Shown here one piece after another: positions 23,829 to 31,805 of a DNA stretch of 38,757 bases. The position numbers and the translations under genes are program-made. The DNA is from Verrucomicrobiia bacterium (lineage in GTDB: Bacteria > Verrucomicrobiota > Verrucomicrobiia > Limisphaerales > DASXHY01): NCBI GenBank assembly GCA_035629175.1, contig DASPIL010000051.1, forward strand, positions 1 through 38,757. Reading direction: 5' to 3'. Below the pieces are notes generated by a model. The model was not told where the DNA came from, did no database searches, and worked only from the letters and a program-made list of their open reading frames with translations. The first letter of the stretch is position 1, and each line of letters starts with the position of its first letter.

Positions 23829-25277
23829 CTATCCGACGCTTCCCTCGAGGCTCACGCCCAGAAGCTTTTGCGCTTCCACGGCAAATTCCATGGGAAGCTC
23901 CTTGAAGACTTCCTTGCAGAAGCCGTTCACGATCATGTTCACTGCGTCCTGTGTCGCCAGGCCGCGCTGGTTGCAATAAAAGATCTGGTCTTCACCAATC
24001 TTCGACGTGGTCGCCTCATGCTCCACTGACGCGGAAGTGTTTTTCACTTCGATGTAAGGGAACGTGTGCGCGCCGCACTTGTTGCCGATCAGCATGGAAT
24101 CGCATTGGGAGAAGTTGCGCGCGTTTGTGGCGCTCTTCTGGATTTTCACAAGGCCCCGATAACTATTCTGGCCGCGGCCGGCAGATATGCCCTTCGATAC
24201 GATCGTGCTTCGGGTGTTCTTCCCGATATGCACCATCTTCGTGCCCGTGTCCGCCTGCTGCATGTTGTTCACCACAGCAACCGAATAGAATTCTCCAACG
24301 GAATCATCGCCCTGCAGAATGCAGCTCGGATACTTCCATGTGATCGCCGATCCGGTTTCAACCTGCGTCCAGGAGATCTTGGACTTGCGGCCTTTGCACA
24401 AGCCGCGTTTCGTCACAAAGTTGTAGATGCCGCCGCGACCCTCGGCATCGCCCGGATACCAGTTCTGGACGGTCGAATACTTGATTTCGGCGTTATCCAT
24501 TGCGATCAATTCCACTACCGCAGCATGCAGCTGGTTTTCGTCACGCATGGGTGCAGTGCAACCTTCGAGATAACTGACGTATGACCCTTCATCAGCGACG
24601 ATCAACGTCCTCTCGAACTGGCCGGATTTCGCCGCATTGATGCGGAAATACGTCGACAGTTCCATGGGACAGCGGACGCCCTTGGGGATGTAGCAGAACG
24701 AACCGTCCGTGAACACAGCTGCGTTCAAGGCTGCATAAAAATTGTCAGTATGCGGGACTACCGATCCGAGATGCTTGCGGACCAATTCGGGATGCTCCTG
24801 TACTGCCTCGCTGAAGGAGCAAAAGATGATGCCCTTGGTGGCAAGCTGGTCGCGATAGGTGGTTCCGACCGAGACGCTATCAAACACCGCGTCCACAGCC
24901 ACGCCTGCCAGTCGTTCGCGTTCGCGCAGCGGAATTCCCAGCTTTTCGTAGGTTTCCAACAGCTTCGGATCCACTTCATCGAGACTCTTCGGGCCATCGG
25001 TTTTCTGCTTGGGCGCAACGAAATAGGTGATGTCCTGGAAATCCACGGGCGGGTATTTTACGAACTGCCAGGTGGGTTCCTTCATCGTGAGCCAGTGACG
25101 AAACGCCTTTAGGCGGTAATCCGTCAGCCACTCAGGTTCCTTCTTCTTGGCGGAGATCAGCCGGATGGTGTCCTCGTTCAACCCGGGCGGCGCGGATTCT
25201 GTCTCCACGTCGGTGACGAAGCCATACTTGTACTCCTGCTTTACCAATCCCTCGATTGTCTCGGTTGCTGTACTCAT
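23829..25277 (-). CDS. sufB: SufB, Fe-S cluster scaffold protein
   Basis: SufB assembles nascent Fe-S clusters with SufC (and usually SufD). The 482-residue length is standard. Family segments are [27 protein letters not shown]-like [80 protein letters not shown] and [20 protein letters not shown]. Near the end [20 protein letters not shown] and [15 protein letters not shown] are intact. The C-terminal cysteine of [10 protein letters not shown] corresponds to the cluster-assembly cysteine region known from E. coli SufB. It lies 49 bp behind the Fur-family gene and 7 bp ahead of sufC. Confidence 0.98.
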   Translation of the reverse strand: MSTATETIEGLVKQEYKYGFVTDVETESAPPGLNEDTIRLISAKKKEPEWLTDYRLKAFRHWLTMKEPTWQFVKYPPVDFQDITYFVAPKQKTDGPKSLDEVDPKLLETYEKLGIPLRERERLAGVAVDAVFDSVSVGTTYRDQLATKGIIFCSFSEAVQEHPELVRKHLGSVVPHTDNFYAALNAAVFTDGSFCYIPKGVRCPMELSTYFRINAAKSGQFERTLIVADEGSYVSYLEGCTAPMRDENQLHAAVVELIAMDNAEIKYSTVQNWYPGDAEGRGGIYNFVTKRGLCKGRKSKISWTQVETGSAITWKYPSCILQGDDSVGEFYSVAVVNNMQQADTGTKMVHIGKNTRSTIVSKGISAGRGQNSYRGLVKIQKSATNARNFSQCDSMLIGNKCGAHTFPYIEVKNTSASVEHEATTSKIGEDQIFYCNQRGLATQDAVNMIVNGFCKEVFKELPMEFAVEAQKLLGVSLEGSVG

Positions 25278-25326
25278 TAAAACGAAAGTGTAATCCTCTG
25301 TGATTGCTGCTTCTTGTCAACCCGCG

Positions 25327-25752
25327 CTATTTGTTTTCAACAGCGCAACTGCCGCATCGGCCGCGGATCGCAATGTCAAATCGCGTCGCCTTGAACCCTT
25401 CAGGCAGCGCAATTGCGGCCGAGCCCTCGGGAAGGTCCACATCAAACACTTTGTGGCATCCGTCACAATAGAAGTGACAGTGCTCCTGCATGTTCGGGCA
25501 AAAACGCGCGGCACCGCGGTCCACAGTCACCTGCCGCGCCAGGCCGGATTGCACGAGGGCGTCAAGACAGTTGTAAACCGTGGCCATTGATATCTCCGGC
25601 ATTCGCCCCTTTGCCCGGATGAATACTTCCTCAGCAGTGGGATGATCCCGTTTTTCGAGCAAAACGTCGTAAACCTCCTGCCGCTGCGGAGTAAACCTGA
25701 ATCCGCTTGTGGCAAGGCGCTCGTTGATCTGCGTATCGGGTGACTTCTTCAA
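25327..25752 (-). CDS. Fur-family regulator, PerR-like
   Basis: Fur-family proteins are dimeric metal-dependent repressors. The 141-residue product has the winged-helix domain (FRFTPQRQEVYDVLLEKRDH, PTAEEVFIRAK, ISMATVYNCLDALVQSGLAR) and a metal domain with HCHFYCDGCHKVFDVD. The structural zinc site is complete, CDGC and CGSC. The aspartate in KVFDVD stands where PerR has its peroxide-sensing Asp, while Fur usually has Glu, so PerR-like sensing is inferred. The frame begins at TTG 25752; no ATG aligns with the family start, so a TTG start is accepted with caution. Its position just before sufBC suggests control of Fe-S assembly by peroxide or iron; no operator has been confirmed. Confidence 0.92.
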   Translation of the reverse strand: MKKSPDTQINERLATSGFRFTPQRQEVYDVLLEKRDHPTAEEVFIRAKGRMPEISMATVYNCLDALVQSGLARQVTVDRGAARFCPNMQEHCHFYCDGCHKVFDVDLPEGSAAIALPEGFKATRFDIAIRGRCGSCAVENK

Positions 25753-25826
25753 TGGAACTCGCCGAACCTACGCAGCGAACACCACTGTGTCAATATCTGG
25801 AATAATTCTAAATCCAAACTGGCTCT

Positions 25827-25999
25827 GTGGCGGCGGGCATCCTTGCCTGCCGTGGAGCCGCGGCTTCCAGCCCGGTGGAAGGAACCTCAAACGAAGCGGA
25901 GCGCGTTGAAGGAATCTGAGTGCCTCTCGCGTGCTTGACGTTTTTTCCGGTGGCAAGGATGCACGCCCTCTGCGTCAGGCAAGATGCCTGACGCCACTC
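25827..25999. repeat. Structured intergenic repeat, long copy 2 (about 173 bp)
   Basis: It is the same element as at 1385-1555 in the same orientation. Shared blocks are GTGGCGGCGGGCATCCTTGC, CTTCCAGCCCGGTGGAAGGA, GGCAAGGATGCACGCCCTCT and GTCAGGCAAGATGCCTGACG. The middle (about 25890-25950) differs most, while the outer arms and hairpins are conserved. It sits between the PerR-like gene start and the porin terminator. Confidence 0.88.
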
Positions 26000-26051
26000 T
26001 CGTGCGGCTTGTTCGTTGCGCGTGGCTTGAAGTTCGGGCGGATGAATAAAT

Positions 26052-26084
26052 CAAAAGCCCCTCCTGGGGAAATCCAGAAGGGGC
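26052..26084 (-). terminator. Rho-independent terminator after the porin gene
   Basis: Read on the minus strand, GCCCCTTCTGG and CCAGGAGGGGC pair over 11 bp with one G-U pair around a short loop, followed by TTTTGATTTATT. It starts 19 bp after the porin stop. Confidence 0.9.
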
Positions 26085-26103
26085 CGTGCAAAACGTGAGT
26101 CGT

Positions 26104-27369
26104 TTAGAACTTGTAGATGATATTGCCTGCGACCAAAACAGCGTTGCGCTCATTCGGCGCGCCGGAAGTGCTGGCGTTAACAGGAATTCCACCAATGCTG
26201 CCCACGGGAACCTGATTGCCGCCGAACGGACGTGAGCCGTCCACGGCGCGGTCCCATCGAATCTCAAGGCGGCTGATGACGTTCTTCCACAGGTCATACT
26301 GGACCGTGCCGGTCACGCCAATGAGGGTCGACGCCTGCAGGGGGCCGTCACCGGCATCCTGCCAGACATATTCACCGCGGGCATGGAGGCTCAGCTTCTC
26401 AGTTGCCTGGAAGGAGACATAGGTGCCCAGAGCATTCGCCCAGGACGAATCAACGGACACGCCGGCGATGGTCTGTTCTGGAACTCCGAGGTAATCATAG
26501 GCGAAGCCGAGGCGCAGGCCGGTGACGGGAGTCGCGAGCGTCAGGCCGGAGAACAGGTTGATTTGGGTGCCGGAGGCGAGAGGTCCGCCACCGAAACCGT
26601 TAACAACGCCGCCGTAAAGGGTTGATCCGGAAAGGAATCCCCAATCTTCGGGAGCCGTGAGCGAGATTGAACCCATGTAGGTCTTGTAGGATTCAGCCTT
26701 GTACGGATGGGCCTTGCCCGTGCCGACCGGGAATACCGATCCGCCGAGGTTCGCGCCACCGATTATCGGTCCAGTAGTATTCGCAACACCCGCTGACACG
26801 CTGAACATGTCGGAAACGCGATACGTTCCGAGAATGCCCGTGTGAGTCGTGGGTTCGAGCGTAAAACCCCAGGAACGGGTGTAGTTCGGGTTGTTCACGG
26901 AATCGATCGACTCATATCCGACGACCGTGTCGAACACGCCGACCTTCCAATCGATGCCATTGCCGACGGGCATGCGAAGGGCGACATACGCTTGGCGAAT
27001 GGCGAAGTCACTGCCTGCGATTCCGCCGACCGGCGAAGTGCCGAGCAGGTTCGCATCAGGTCCGAACATCGCGTCGAAGCGATACCCAGCGGCCCATTCG
27101 GCTTCGTCCAGCGGCTTTTCCAGGACGAGCTTGACTGCGTTCAGGTTGAAACCGTCGGCTTTGCTCGGCGAATTGAAAGCATAGCCGGGCACATTGCCGT
27201 TACCGGTTCCCAGGTTCCAATGAGCGGATGTATCCACATACCCGCTCAACGTGGTCGCTGCCACAGCAGTCCCGACCGAGCTTAAAGCTGGATCCTGCGC
27301 GTGCGCTGCAGAAGCCAGGCTGACCACTCCGAGAGCGGCCAGACTCATTGTCCATTTATCAAACTTCAT
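26104..27369 (-). CDS. Outer-membrane beta-barrel porin, Bbp2/OmpL-like
   Basis: The 421-residue product has a signal peptide (MKFDKWTMSLAALGVVSLAS, then AAHAQD) and a long run of alternating strands. It starts with TTLSGYVDTSAHWNLGTGNG and NLNAVKLVLEKPLDEAEWAA, typical of the putative beta-barrel porin-2 family. Further strands include FAIRQAYVALRMPVGNGIDW, KVGVFDTVVGYESIDSVNNP and RSWGFTLEPTTHTGILGTYR. The last strand, NAVLVAGNIIYKF, ends in phenylalanine as outer-membrane proteins do. The ATG follows a strong ribosome binding site, GGAGGA, and a structured leader. It is probably a general or small-solute porin; the substrate is unknown. Confidence 0.93.
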   Translation of the reverse strand: MKFDKWTMSLAALGVVSLASAAHAQDPALSSVGTAVAATTLSGYVDTSAHWNLGTGNGNVPGYAFNSPSKADGFNLNAVKLVLEKPLDEAEWAAGYRFDAMFGPDANLLGTSPVGGIAGSDFAIRQAYVALRMPVGNGIDWKVGVFDTVVGYESIDSVNNPNYTRSWGFTLEPTTHTGILGTYRVSDMFSVSAGVANTTGPIIGGANLGGSVFPVGTGKAHPYKAESYKTYMGSISLTAPEDWGFLSGSTLYGGVVNGFGGGPLASGTQINLFSGLTLATPVTGLRLGFAYDYLGVPEQTIAGVSVDSSWANALGTYVSFQATEKLSLHARGEYVWQDAGDGPLQASTLIGVTGTVQYDLWKNVISRLEIRWDRAVDGSRPFGGNQVPVGSIGGIPVNASTSGAPNERNAVLVAGNIIYKF

Positions 27370-27434
27370 TAGTTCCTCCAGTTAGTTGTTTGCTACAGTG
27401 AACGGTTGTAATGCCGAACACACACAGACAGACT

Positions 27435-27473
27435 TGGGATAAAAACGGTTTATCCCAGGCACCTTACGGGTGC
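27435..27473 (-). promoter_or_regulatory. Structured 5' leader of the porin mRNA
   Basis: The leader between the possible promoter and the porin start contains two adjacent hairpins. GCACC-CGTAA-GGTGC (27459-27473) is followed, in the minus-strand reading direction, by TGGGATAA ... TTATCCCA (27435-27457) with a 7-base loop. They are separated by a single base. I do not match them to a known riboswitch. They could be a stability element, an sRNA target or an unrecognised regulatory RNA. Confidence 0.5.
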
Positions 27474-27484
27474 ATTTGCCCGCA

Positions 27485-27513
27485 TTGATAGGTAAACCCC
27501 CATCCTTTGACAA
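27485..27513 (-). promoter_or_regulatory. Possible sigma-70-type promoter of the porin gene
   Basis: On the minus strand TTGTCA (27508-27513) is followed after 17 bp by TATCAA (27485-27490), 5/6 and 4/6 matches to the -35 and -10 consensus. This would give a leader of about 110 nt. Nothing else is seen in 27514-27746, between this site and the PilC gene. Confidence 0.4.
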
Positions 27514-27746
27514 CTAGTTTTTTGGTCGTGTCCCGGCGGTAAATGCCCGTTTTTGACCTGATTCACATCCTGAATCTGTGCAGCAGATGTATCATCGCAA
27601 GGCAACATTCCGCGTGCGGATCAAGAAAATCGCGCTTCTTCCAACCTCCTTCGAGGAACAAAGCCGATTGGAATAGCGGCTGCTCAACCGAACTCCAAAT
27701 ACGCCAGTGAGTGGACTCGCATGGCGCGTTTGGAAGACGAAACGTT

Positions 27747-28955
27747 ATGGCCTCATTTGCTTTTGTTGCCCGCGAAACGACCTCTGGTCGCGAAATCCGA
27801 AGTTCTGTGGACGCTGCGACCGAGCAGGCTGCCATTGCCGCCCTGCTTAATCGCAACCTCCTCGTAGTCAGCATCCAGGAAAAGGTCGCGAAGAAGGGGA
27901 AAACCCAGGGCGGCAAAGTTGCCCTGCAGGACCAGGTCATTTTTACCCGCCAATTGGCGACCATGATCGATGCGGGCCTGGCGATGGTCCAATCCCTTCA
28001 GGCACTCGCCGAACAAACCACAAACAAGGCGATGCGCGACATCATCAAGGATATCTGCGCCCGCGTCGAAGCGGGTGACAGCTTTTCTGAGGCCTTGCAG
28101 AAGCATCCCAAGGTGTTCAACCGCCTGTTTGTCTCGATGGTATCCGCGGGAGAAAAGGGTGGTTTGCTGGCCGAAATCCTCGCACGCCTCGCCACCTACC
28201 TGGAAAATACCGCGCGGCTTCGAAAGAAGGTGAAGTCAGCGATGATGTATCCCACAGTCGTGACGTTCGTCGCCATCGCCATCACGATCTTCCTGCTCGT
28301 CAAAGTCATTCCCGTGTTCGGTGACATTTACACCGGTTTCGATGCAAAACTTCCCGGTCCGACACAATTTCTCATCAACCTGAGCAACCTTGTGAAACAG
28401 TACTTTCTGGTGCTCATCCTGGGTGGTGGCGGTGGGGTTTACGCGTGGATGTATTACATCAAGACGAAGGCGGGCCGGCGGTTTTGGGACGCCAAGCGGA
28501 TCAAGCTCCCGGTGTTCGGCTCCATTGCCCACAAAATCTGCCTCGCGCGCTTCACCCGCACGCTGGCGTCTCTGATTCGCTCCGGCGTTCCGATCCTGGA
28601 AGTTCTCCAGATCGTTTCTCAAACCGTCGGCAATGTCATCATGGAGGAGGCGATCCGTGAGTCTTCGGCTGACATCGAGCGCGGCGAAAGCATCTCAGCC
28701 GCCCTCGCCAAGCACCCAATCTTCCCGAGCATGGTCGTCCGCATGATCACGGCTGGCGAACAAACGGGTAAAATCGACAACATGCTCGAACGCGTATCCG
28801 ACTTCCTGGATGAAGAAATTGAAACCACTCTTTCGGGAATCACATCCCTGATCGAGCCCATCCTAATCGTGTTCCTGGGCGTCGTCATCGGCGGCATGGT
28901 CATTTGTATGTTCCTGCCGATCTTCAAGATGGCGGAAATTGTCGGCGGCAAGTAA
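27747..28955 (+). CDS. PilC/GspF-family inner-membrane platform protein
   Basis: This is the polytopic core protein of type IV pili or type II secretion. The 402-residue product has two copies of the T2SS-F domain. The first has VIFTRQLATMIDAGLAMVQS, GDSFSEALQKHPKVFNRLFV and MVSAGEKGGLLAEILARLAT. The second has CLARFTRTLASLIRSGVPIL, GESISAALAKHPIFPSMVVR and MITAGEQTGKIDNMLERVSD. Three membrane segments are visible: PTVVTFVAIAITIFLLVKVI, YFLVLILGGGGGVYAW and PILIVFLGVVIGGMVICMFL. The frame extends to GTG 27711, but ATG 27747 follows GGAAGA and gives the usual MASFAFVAR(E) start. No PilB, PilT or pilin gene is in the window, so it is an orphan here. Confidence 0.95.
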   Translation: MASFAFVARETTSGREIRSSVDAATEQAAIAALLNRNLLVVSIQEKVAKKGKTQGGKVALQDQVIFTRQLATMIDAGLAMVQSLQALAEQTTNKAMRDIIKDICARVEAGDSFSEALQKHPKVFNRLFVSMVSAGEKGGLLAEILARLATYLENTARLRKKVKSAMMYPTVVTFVAIAITIFLLVKVIPVFGDIYTGFDAKLPGPTQFLINLSNLVKQYFLVLILGGGGGVYAWMYYIKTKAGRRFWDAKRIKLPVFGSIAHKICLARFTRTLASLIRSGVPILEVLQIVSQTVGNVIMEEAIRESSADIERGESISAALAKHPIFPSMVVRMITAGEQTGKIDNMLERVSDFLDEEIETTLSGITSLIEPILIVFLGVVIGGMVICMFLPIFKMAEIVGGK

Positions 28956-28968
28956 TTGCCCTTCCCTC

Positions 28969-29006
28969 CAGCCCGGACGCCACAGCGGCTTCCGGGCTGT
29001 TTGCTT
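28969..29006 (+). terminator. Probable terminator after the PilC gene
   Basis: CAGCCCGGA (28969-28977) pairs with TCCGGGCTG (28991-28999) over 9 bp, followed by TTTGCTT. It lies just after the stop codon. Confidence 0.75.
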
Positions 29007-29132
29007 GGGCGCGTTCAGTTTGCCTGATCCATTTCAATAATCATGGGCAGGTTTTATCTTCCTTTCAGAGCCTCGATTCCTATAATCCACCGGACTGCGC
29101 TCACCGCGGTCCACTGAACTCGATATTGAATT

Positions 29133-30095
29133 ATGCCACTGACACATACGAAAGACCTGTTCGCGAAGGCGTTGAAGGGCAAATACGCTTTGGGCGCGTT
29201 CAACGTCAACAACATGGAACTCATTCAGGCCATCGTGGAGGCGTGTGAAGAAGAAAAGGCGCCGTTGATGCTCCAGATTTCCAAGGGAGCCCGCAGTTAC
29301 GCCAACCCCGTTTACCTGAAGAAACTTATTGAGGCGGCCGTAAGCCTCTCGAACATTCCGATCGCCATCCATCTCGATCACGGTGATACGTTCGAATTGT
29401 GCAAGGAATGCATCGACGAAGGCTTCACAAGCGTGATGATCGATGCGAGCCACGAACCATTCGAAAAGAACGTGGAAATCACCCGGAAAGTGGTGGAATA
29501 CGCCCATAAGCACAACTGCTCTGTCGAATCCGAACTCGGCCACCTGGTGGGAGCGCAGTTCGACGAGGGAGAAGAGGGCGGCGCCCATTCGATGAGCGGA
29601 CATTACACCGTTCCGGAAGAAGCTGTGCGTTTCGTGAAGGAAACCGGTTGCGATTCCCTTGCGGTGGCGATTGGCAACAGCCATGGCGCGTATAAGTTCA
29701 AAGGGACCCAGCACCTCGACCTCGAACGGCTCAAGCTGATCAAGAAAGCGCTAATGGACGCTGGAATGGGTGACTACCCGCTCGTACTGCACGGAGCCTC
29801 GAGCGTTCCACAGCACCTCGTCGCGGAGGTAAACAAATTCGGCGGACAAATGCCGGATGCACAAGGCGTCCCCGAAGCCGATATTGAAATCGCCCGCCGC
29901 GTGGGATGCACGAAGGTGAATATCGATACGGACCTTCGTATCGCAATGACGGCGGCCATCCGCAAGGTGTTCGCGGAGAGCCCGAAGGAATTTGATCCGC
30001 GCAAATACCTCGGACCTGCCCGCAAGGCGGTGAAGGACCTCGTTCGGCACAAAGTGAAGAACGTTCTGTGCTGCGCAGGTCACGCCTTCGACTAG
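29133..30095 (+). CDS. fba: Fructose-bisphosphate aldolase, class II
   Basis: This zinc-dependent aldolase interconverts fructose-1,6-bisphosphate with dihydroxyacetone phosphate and glyceraldehyde-3-phosphate. The 320-residue product starts GKYALGAFNVNNMELIQAIV. It has the zinc and catalytic block PIAIHLDHGDTFELCKECID, EGFTSVMIDASHEPFEKNVE, SVESELGHLVG, the second zinc histidine in AIGNSHGAYKFKG, PLVLHGASSVP and TKVNIDTDLRIAMTAAIRKV. The histidines and aspartates expected for class II are all present. It is monocistronic with its own terminator. Confidence 0.96.
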   Translation: MPLTHTKDLFAKALKGKYALGAFNVNNMELIQAIVEACEEEKAPLMLQISKGARSYANPVYLKKLIEAAVSLSNIPIAIHLDHGDTFELCKECIDEGFTSVMIDASHEPFEKNVEITRKVVEYAHKHNCSVESELGHLVGAQFDEGEEGGAHSMSGHYTVPEEAVRFVKETGCDSLAVAIGNSHGAYKFKGTQHLDLERLKLIKKALMDAGMGDYPLVLHGASSVPQHLVAEVNKFGGQMPDAQGVPEADIEIARRVGCTKVNIDTDLRIAMTAAIRKVFAESPKEFDPRKYLGPARKAVKDLVRHKVKNVLCCAGHAFD

Positions 30096-30115
30096 GCGCT
30101 GCCTCCATCAATCTC

Positions 30116-30146
30116 AAGGCGATGGCTCCGGCCATCGCCTTTTTCA
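30116..30146 (+). terminator. Rho-independent terminator after fba
   Basis: AAGGCGATGGC-TCCG-GCCATCGCCTT forms an 11-bp perfect stem with a tetraloop (30116-30141), followed by TTTCATTT. It starts 21 bp after the fba stop. Confidence 0.94.
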
Positions 30147-30212
30147 TTTCGACGAAGTCGTTGAAACGAGATTTCCGATGCGCGCCGGGTCAACCTGTGC
30201 CACTGGTTGAAG

Positions 30213-30488
30213 ATGGAAAAGCTCAATACCTCCGAGATTGAACAGGCGCTCACATCTGTTCCACAGTGGAAAAAATCAGGTTCCGAAATATCACGCACCT
30301 ACCAGTTCAAGGATTTCATGGGAGCGATGCGATTCGTCAATTCAGTGGCCGAGATTGCCGAAAAAGCGGCGCATCATCCGGATATCGATATTCGTTGGAA
30401 CAAGGTCACTCTCACGCTCACCACTCACGACGCTAACGGCTTGACTGCCAAGGATTTTGAACTCGCCAAGCAGGTGGACCGCCTATAG
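30213..30488 (+). CDS. phhB: Pterin-4a-carbinolamine dehydratase
   Basis: The enzyme dehydrates 4a-hydroxytetrahydrobiopterin, recycling the pterin cofactor of aromatic amino-acid hydroxylases; the small protein also occurs in bacteria with no known hydroxylase. The 91-residue product has the family length and the diagnostic block HHPDIDIRWNKVTLTLTTHD followed by ANGLTAKDFELAKQVD. Its N-terminal half, VPQWKKSGSEISRTYQFKDF, also fits. The frame also has TTG 30207; ATG 30213 is preferred, with no clear ribosome binding site. It precedes galK by 71 bp and no hydroxylase gene is in the window. Confidence 0.95.
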   Translation: MEKLNTSEIEQALTSVPQWKKSGSEISRTYQFKDFMGAMRFVNSVAEIAEKAAHHPDIDIRWNKVTLTLTTHDANGLTAKDFELAKQVDRL

Positions 30489-30559
30489 GTTCCGCACCGC
30501 ACTGGCTGCTGGCCAGTTGCCGGTCTCCACGGAATTCATTTAGCGACTCACTGACGAAA

Positions 30560-31765
30560 ATGGCTACTACCGACACGCAAGAGATTTCAACTCTCTTCAA
30601 GAAGCATTTCAACCAAACATCCACCCATACCGTCCGGGCTCCTGGCCGGCTGGAGTTGTTGGGCAATCATACGGATTACAACGATGGACTGGTGATGGCG
30701 CTGGCGGTTGATCGCTACATTTTCTTCGCGGCATCGCCCCGCACGGACGGGAAAATTGAGCTGATCTCTTCCGCCTTTCCCCAGCCTGAAGTTTTCACCG
30801 TCGATCGCATAGAAAAGAACCCTGCAGCGCCATGGGCGAACTACGTCAAAGGTGTTCTCCTGCAACTCCGTCAGCGGGGCGTGCATTTCAGCGGGTTCAA
30901 CGCGGCGATCACCGGCACAATTCCCATGGGCGCTGGCATGAGCAGTTCAGCTGCGCTGGAGGTCGGAACTGCGCTCATTGTTCGGAAATTGTTTCCCTAC
31001 ACGCTCACCGCGACCGGCCTGGGCACGCCACCGCAACGAGATGCCAATGGCCAACTGCCCGCGCTTGCAGCCGCAGAACGTCTTGAAATGGCAAAGGTCG
31101 GGCAGGCGGCGGAAAACCAGTTCGTAGGAGTGAAATGCGGTATCCTCGACCAGATTTCCTCGCTGTTCGGGAAGGCGTCGTCTGTCATCGATATTGATTG
31201 CCGCTCATTGACGGTGGAAAACCCGCCCATGCCAGGGGAAGCCATCATTGTCTGCAATTCGGGCGTGAAGCATGAATTGATTGGCGGCGAATATAATGAG
31301 TTGCGGCAGAACTGTGAAAACGCCGCGGCCAAACTAGGAGCCAAGTTTCTGCGCACTGTGGAGTTGAAGGACGTCGAAGCCAGCAAGGGCAAGCTGACAC
31401 AACGCGAATACGAGTGCGCGCGCCATGTGACCAGCGAGATCGCCCGGGTGGTTGCTGGCGCGAAGGCGCTAAAGGCGGGCGACCATGAGCAGTTCGGGCA
31501 ATTCATGTTTCAAAGTCACGAAAGCTCACGCGATTTCCTGAAGAACAGCACCAGGGAACTTGATATCCTTGTCGAACTTGCCCGCAAGCATCCCGGCTGC
31601 CTCGGCGCGCGCCTGACTGGCGGCGGGTTCGGCGGCGCCACCATCAACATGGTTCGACATCACGAAGCACAGGGATTCATCGACCATATGAAACGTGAAT
31701 ATGAGAAGGCTGCCGGCATAAAGATGGATCCGCTCGTCTGCCAGATTGTGGACGGGGCAGCGTGA
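30560..31765 (+). CDS. galK: Galactokinase-family GHMP kinase
   Basis: GHMP sugar kinase of galactokinase type, transferring phosphate from ATP to C1 of the sugar in the Leloir pathway. The 401-residue product has PMGAGMSSSAALEVGTALI (residues 122-140, ATP loop), CGILDQISSLFGKASS with the likely catalytic Asp197, and GARLTGGGFGGATINMVRH near the C-terminus. The sugar-binding motif is changed: it reads APGRLELLGNHTDYNDG (residues 27-43) where galactokinases have GRVNLIGEHTDYN. Asn36 replaces the glutamate that contacts the C6 hydroxyl and Glu32 replaces Asn. His37 and Asp39 remain. The family is secure, but strict galactose specificity is less so. It is the second gene after phhB; no galT or galE is present. 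Confidence 0.93.
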   Translation: MATTDTQEISTLFKKHFNQTSTHTVRAPGRLELLGNHTDYNDGLVMALAVDRYIFFAASPRTDGKIELISSAFPQPEVFTVDRIEKNPAAPWANYVKGVLLQLRQRGVHFSGFNAAITGTIPMGAGMSSSAALEVGTALIVRKLFPYTLTATGLGTPPQRDANGQLPALAAAERLEMAKVGQAAENQFVGVKCGILDQISSLFGKASSVIDIDCRSLTVENPPMPGEAIIVCNSGVKHELIGGEYNELRQNCENAAAKLGAKFLRTVELKDVEASKGKLTQREYECARHVTSEIARVVAGAKALKAGDHEQFGQFMFQSHESSRDFLKNSTRELDILVELARKHPGCLGARLTGGGFGGATINMVRHHEAQGFIDHMKREYEKAAGIKMDPLVCQIVDGAA

Positions 31766-31805
31766 CCCGGACCGCCCGCTCGGGGCGGCGCCACACAACA
31801 AACGT

